Source: Sepiola atlantica
Lineage: Eukaryota > Mollusca > Cephalopoda > Sepiida > Sepiolidae
NCBI GenBank assembly: GCA_963556195.1
Contig: OY744529.1
Coordinates: 58,158,080-58,222,079 of the forward strand
DNA length: 64,000 nt
Direction: 5' to 3'
The position numbers and the translations under genes were made by a program. Numbering within the stretch: position 1 is the stretch's first letter; each line of letters opens with the position of its first letter. The notes under the pieces were generated by a model. The model did not search any database. It was not told where the DNA came from and saw nothing but the letters and a program-made list of their open reading frames with translations. Below, piece after piece: positions 59,628 through 64,000 of the stretch.

Positions 59628-60065
59628 TCAGCATCATTCATCATCTTCGGTTTTTACTTTTAAACTAACCTATCTCTGACCAAGTCTTTATTTATTCCTC
59701 TTTCTCTTAAGTCTATACTTAACACTTCCTTCCATGTTTTCCTTGGCCTACACCTGCCAACTGACCCTACCACCTCAACTCTTCTGCATCTACTAACCCA
59801 AGAGCTTTCATCCAGTCTTTAAATGTGGCCATACCAACAAAGTCTCCTGTTCTGCATGCATTTACCTATACTGCCCAGACTTAATCTTCCTCTGAAGACA
59901 TCATATCTAAGCCTGTCTTTATAAGTCATATTACACATACATCGTATCATTCTCATATCATTTCTCTCCATCCAACACATGTCCTGGCCAGCTTTCACTT
60001 CCATACATCATCACACTGCACACACATGCCTGATAGACTCTTCCCTTAGTCGACAATGGTATAGT
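59628..60065 (-). pseudogene. LINE RT C-terminal tail
   Basis: The minus-strand 61-codon ORF reads [30 protein letters not shown] and NRRLCWYGHI, the MIRWMxxxxxxDR...RLRWxGHI motif of LINE polymerase tails. Third copy of the family at 5390-5975 and 20277-20650; its microsatellite end is short here (CATCATTCATCATC). Confidence 0.75.
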
Positions 60066-60889
60066 GACATTTGAAATAGCATTTACATCGGTAAATGTTC
60101 AGATTGAAATTAGTGAGATGGAGAAAGTAAATTATTAGATGCATTCTCGAAAATGAGGAAGATCTATCTTCTTCGACATGGCTCACTTAAGACTTCCTAT
60201 CCATGATGTCATATCCTGACATGTAGCCTTAATTGTAATCTTTCAACTTCTAATGGAATTTTCCATTTTTTTGCTTAATATAACCTTACGTGGAAAATTC
60301 CGTTTTTAACAGGTAGAGCTTCAAAGAAAGCATCCGAACCCAACCAGCACATTTACCAAAGAGGAAGATCTTTTTTCACTTTTCTGCTGAAAAATTCTGT
60401 TTTATAACATTATTTTTACACATACATCCAATCTTGTGACATAAAAGAGGCTATGCCAGTTGGAGAGTTTGTTGTGTTTAAGTTTGAAATCGCATGTTCA
60501 TCGCTAAATGGGTTATATTTTTAGATTCATCAGTCGGTCAGTCATTCGCACTTAAGTTTGAGTATTATTAGGTAATACTACGCATCTTTATAAGAGAGGC
60601 TATCCGTTAATCACTTGGTCTTTCACACTTAAGTTTGAAATAACAGGTTCATTGCTAAACTTGCAGATTGAATGGATACATCTTTAAAATATCCGTTCTC
60701 ATCAACAATTGAAATCATAAAATATGAGCAATTGTTTTCTTCAAGTGACGACAATTAAGTCTTACAGACAGTTCATATATCACTTAAATGTTGCAATGAA
60801 AACGGTAAGATCAAGATCTGAGTCAAGTGCCACTTGCTTTTACCATCTTTAGCCACAGATTTTTTCGTTTATATTAAACTAGCAAAACT

Positions 60890-62350
60890 TCCCCGCCGTC
60901 CAGACAGCAATTAATTTGTTGATTAAAAAACATGCTTTTACTTAGATAATTCCATAATTTTAACAACAAACTTTTTTAAGTTATCCCCCCCCCCCTTCAG
61001 AAAATGAGATTCTTCTTTTTAGGGTTATTCTAAATTATTAAGACAGTTAACTAATATATGTTTTTAACACTAACCCTAAGTTCGACTGGCAAAGTCGTAA
61101 AACCACACGCAATCGCCACAAAAAGCCCCCTTCTCCAAAAAATAACACACAAAATTCATCTCCAATGGCAAAAAAGGTTAACTGCCATAAAACTCTAGAA
61201 TGTCCCGAAAATGGATCATATTACATTAAATTTATATGTGACACTAATACCCCACTCTAAATTCTAAATAATGTTTTGTTGTTTCTCTTTCCGCCAGGTT
61301 TTCCAGGGTGTTCACACGTAATCGCCTAAAACAGTAGAATCTCATTCTATCGGTGATGGTAATCTACAATAATATTCAAACTTTTAATATTTTTATTTAT
61401 ACTATTAAAATAAGGTATCTAATAATTTTTAAGTTATTTATGTAATTTTCATGGCAAAGGTAAACACAACTAAAATCAATTAAAATAAAAAAAAAAAGAA
61501 ACGTACAGTCAGAAATAATTATAAGATTAAAAAAAATTAAATATGGATAAATTTGCAGATTAATACCCTCGGTTAACAGCCCCCCACCATCTCCCGAAAA
61601 AAATGACATTCTGCTTGTTTTAGGCGATTGGGTGTTAACACCATTGAAAACGGAAAGAGAGAAAAACGAATAGTTTAGAATTTAGAGTAGGGGATCAGTT
61701 GAATATATATTTGACGTTAAAATGTGACCCAATTTCAGGGCCATTCTATTGCTTTAGGGAACTTAACAAAAAATTTGTACTACTAACTCTAAGTCCGAGT
61801 GGTAAGGTCATAAAACCACACTAATCACCTAAAAAAGTAGCCCTCCCCCCCCCAAAAAAAAAAACTGCAGCAGATTTAACTCTCATAGCAAAAAAGAATT
61901 TAGTTAGTGCCCTAAAACTGTCCCGCAAAATGGGGATCATTTTACATTGAATTTATATACAAAAATTTCCCCCCACTTTAAATTCTAAAATAATTGTGTT
62001 TTTGTTTTCTTTTCTTCTTTCTGTCAAGTCATTCAGAGTGTTCACACATGATCGCCTAAAAAAGATAGAATTTTTTTTTGGGGGGGGGGGGTAGCAGAGG
62101 ATGTTAATAATCTACAATCATATCAAATTACGAATCTATATTTTTTCAGCGTAATTTTGACAAATCACAGTGCTACTAAACTTTTGTTTTCATGTGTCAA
62201 TGAGAATAGTTAAAAATGTCTTTGTAAACATTAAACATTTAAGTTTGTATTAAACTTAACTAATTAAAAAAAATGTATTTATTTATTTTTTACGGAAATG
62301 TAAAAACTGAAAAAAGAGTGAGAGAGAAAGGGGCAGAGAGATAGATCGAG
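60890..62350. repeat. Fold-back repeat R6, copies 2 and 3
   Basis: 61555-62115 is an imperfect palindrome with the same arms as 53395-53995 (TTAAATTCTAAA, GTGTTCACAC and a G10 run near 62083). 60970-61360 looks like a partial copy. Blocks at 62180-62330 match the complement of 53140-53290. Confidence 0.6.
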
Positions 62351-62359
62351 CAAGACAGC

Positions 62360-63480
62360 CACACTTCCCCCTCCCCCTTTCTCTTCTGGCTTATGCTTCA
62401 CTCGTAGTGAGACACGATCTTCATTTTAGTTATTTTACCGATTTATTTATCAAATAACTTTAATTAATTACTGTTAATATAGACGAAACTATTGTATATA
62501 GATAGCAAAAATAAGCCAATGCATTGTTAATCAATAATACAAAACATAAATTAATTATGAACGGTTTAAAAAATAGTTATGCTAATTAGGCAATCAAAAG
62601 GTTCTCTCTTAATCGTTTATCTGCACTATATATACAGAATATAAAGCCTTTATGTTGTATTATTGATTTAAGTAACAGCAACCAATTTTGGTTATAATAT
62701 AGGAGTGATTAATGAAAAAAACTTTCGCATTTATTCATTTAGAAGAAAATAATGAAGAATTCACAAATCTAATAGCATGCGAGATGAAGTTACTTTTCCT
62801 TCCTTGGAATATGTCATATCATGGCCTTCGTTCAGTCCCAAGAGACAATGGATACCCCCCCCCCCTTAAGGGTGACTGCGCATGTAATGGTGAAGCAAGA
62901 GTTTCACAATCTCCAACCACAGCTCTCCTGAGTCAGCACTGCCTGATTCCAGTGGTAAGGAAAAGTCCATGACTGAAGACATGGAGAGCACATACAGCAT
63001 CTGGTATTCCAAAATGGTCACCCATTTTAGTTGTGACCAGGCTCTATGCCGCTTAACTTTGGGAATCTGTGTTTCAACGTGATTATGTCGTAATATGTCA
63101 CATCATTACAATTATTAGAAGCAATGGACGTTTTTGAGAATTACATCAATATTTAAAAATTAAACAAGATCCGTATGAGGAGGATGGGACTATATTGTTG
63201 TCACCACCACCAGGGGTATTAGAAACTTTTACAAGTACCTTCTGACATTTATTTTTATTCCAGGCTTGATTAAGTCTAATCTATTTAGAAACGGGTCTAA
63301 AATGGAGACTTTGAAAGAAAATCCTAACGTAAATTAAGAATTTAAATATTTATTTAAGCAGCATAGTTATTTTTTATTTTACTTTATATAATTTTTTTTT
63401 TGTGTGTAATTAAAAGTAATCAATATTTGCATAGGGGGGGGGGGTTATATTGCACTTATAACTTGTAATGTAACATCTTT
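62360..63480. other. Intron or upstream sequence, no element identified
   Basis: The plus-strand ORF at 62712-62972 has no recognisable domain and includes a C11 run. I found no upstream LRP1 exon here. Confidence 0.4.
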
Positions 63481-63489
63481 ATTCATCAT

Positions 63490-63775
63490 TATGCGGTATG
63501 TTATGTACTAAGCTGTTTTTACTTTTTTGTTGATGCGATTGTTTGCATGGATAACATATGGCTCTTTAGTCAAGTAGTCTAAGATGACGCCCATGTTAGG
63601 TGGTCCTTCTTCTAAGGCACACGTTTGAATCCTGTACGAGTCTCATTTTTCACTTTGTGGTATTCTTTGCTTATTTCTAGCGCCATAGACTAGATAATCG
63701 CTTGTTTAAATGTTATCCATGCAAACAATAACATCAACAACAAAAAAAGTAGCTTAATACACAACATACTGCATA
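63490..63775. mobile_element. TIR element enclosing a tRNA-like sequence
   Basis: About 65-bp inverted ends: ATGCGGTATGTTATGTACTA on the left pairs with the complement of 63710-63774 (GTTTGCATGGATAACAT at the inner end). Inside, 63560-63645 resembles a leucine-type tRNA 5' half (AGTAGTCTAAGATGACGCC) and a B box (CGTTTGAATCC). Acceptor pairing is absent. Confidence 0.7.
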
Positions 63776-64000
63776 CTGTTAGAAATAAATTCCCAACATT
63801 AAAAAATATTAATCACTATTTAACTACAGGTTAAAAGTAATCTTATGGAGAATACCATTAGAAAGATGGTTTAAGCAAATAGAAAGTAATCCTTAATCTG
63901 TATTTCAAAGAAAAACAGAAGTATTTAACACAAACAGTAAACTTTGAAACAAACTTTTTTAAAACATGCAATAATAAAATGATGTTTTTAAATAAGATAA

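Noticed and set aside
62712..62972. 86-codon plus-strand ORF
   Set aside because: Contains a C11 run and no recognisable domain; probably chance.
63560..63645. Functional tRNA gene
   Set aside because: Only A- and B-box likeness; acceptor and anticodon stems do not pair convincingly.
59354..64000. Upstream LRP1 exons (signal peptide, LDLa 1-2, first EGFs)
   Set aside because: No splice-bounded frame with LDLa or EGF cysteine patterns seen on the minus strand.

Overview
This window is nuclear DNA of an animal, most likely a lophotrochozoan mollusc and plausibly a cephalopod. The reasons are strong A+T richness, kilobase-scale introns, dense (AT)n and trinucleotide arrays, many decayed LINEs and Ty3-type elements, and a large LDL-receptor-related gene whose short phase-1 exons are scattered over almost the whole window. 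The cephalopod assignment is an inference from genome texture, not from a marker gene.

One host gene dominates. On the minus strand, from 59353 down to 654, I can place 28 consecutive coding exons (4,334 coding bases, about 1,444 codons). All have GT/AG boundaries and mutually consistent phases. They encode the N-terminal half of an LRP1 ortholog: most of YWTD propeller 1, an EGF-like module that has lost two cysteines, propeller 2, an EGF module, a cluster of exactly eight LDLa repeats (as in ligand-binding cluster II of vertebrate LRP1), two EGF modules, propeller 3, an EGF module, and the start of propeller 4. The signal peptide, first LDLa pair and first EGFs must lie beyond 64000; the rest of propeller 4, later ligand clusters, transmembrane helix and tail lie before position 1.

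Everything else is intron and repeat content. From low to high coordinate: a dispersed repeat ending in (AAT)n (1.3-2.0 kb); a telomere-motif minisatellite (3.0 kb); a LINE tail (5.4-6.0 kb); a LINE whose 3' end expanded into a 23-bp minisatellite (6.0-7.6 kb); an LTR element reduced to an intact integrase ORF (7.6-9.25 kb); LINE and fold-back fragments (10-15 kb); LINE tails and a 54-bp tandem repeat (20-22 kb); a MITE and a tRNA-type SINE (23.4-24.1 kb); fifteen 71-bp units (24.8-25.9 kb); an inverted pair of 430-460-bp repeats (34.1 and 41.8 kb); a 57-copy 42-bp satellite (39.4-41.8 kb); a decayed LINE with endonuclease and RT remains (about 42.7-46.0 kb); a full-length but broken Ty3-type element (46.3-50.2 kb); a deleted Merlin-type transposon with a perfect target duplication (52.3-52.9 kb); and fold-back elements toward the right end.

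Three observations stand out. Both LTR elements carry, one base after the 5' LTR, a 17-18-base sequence complementary to the predicted 5' end of their own transcript, with covarying changes between the two copies; this points to Tf1-like self-priming of reverse transcription. The 5' splice site of one LRP1 exon sits inside a 28-bp tandem array that has copied the donor about seven times. And a LINE coding end has seeded a kilobase minisatellite.
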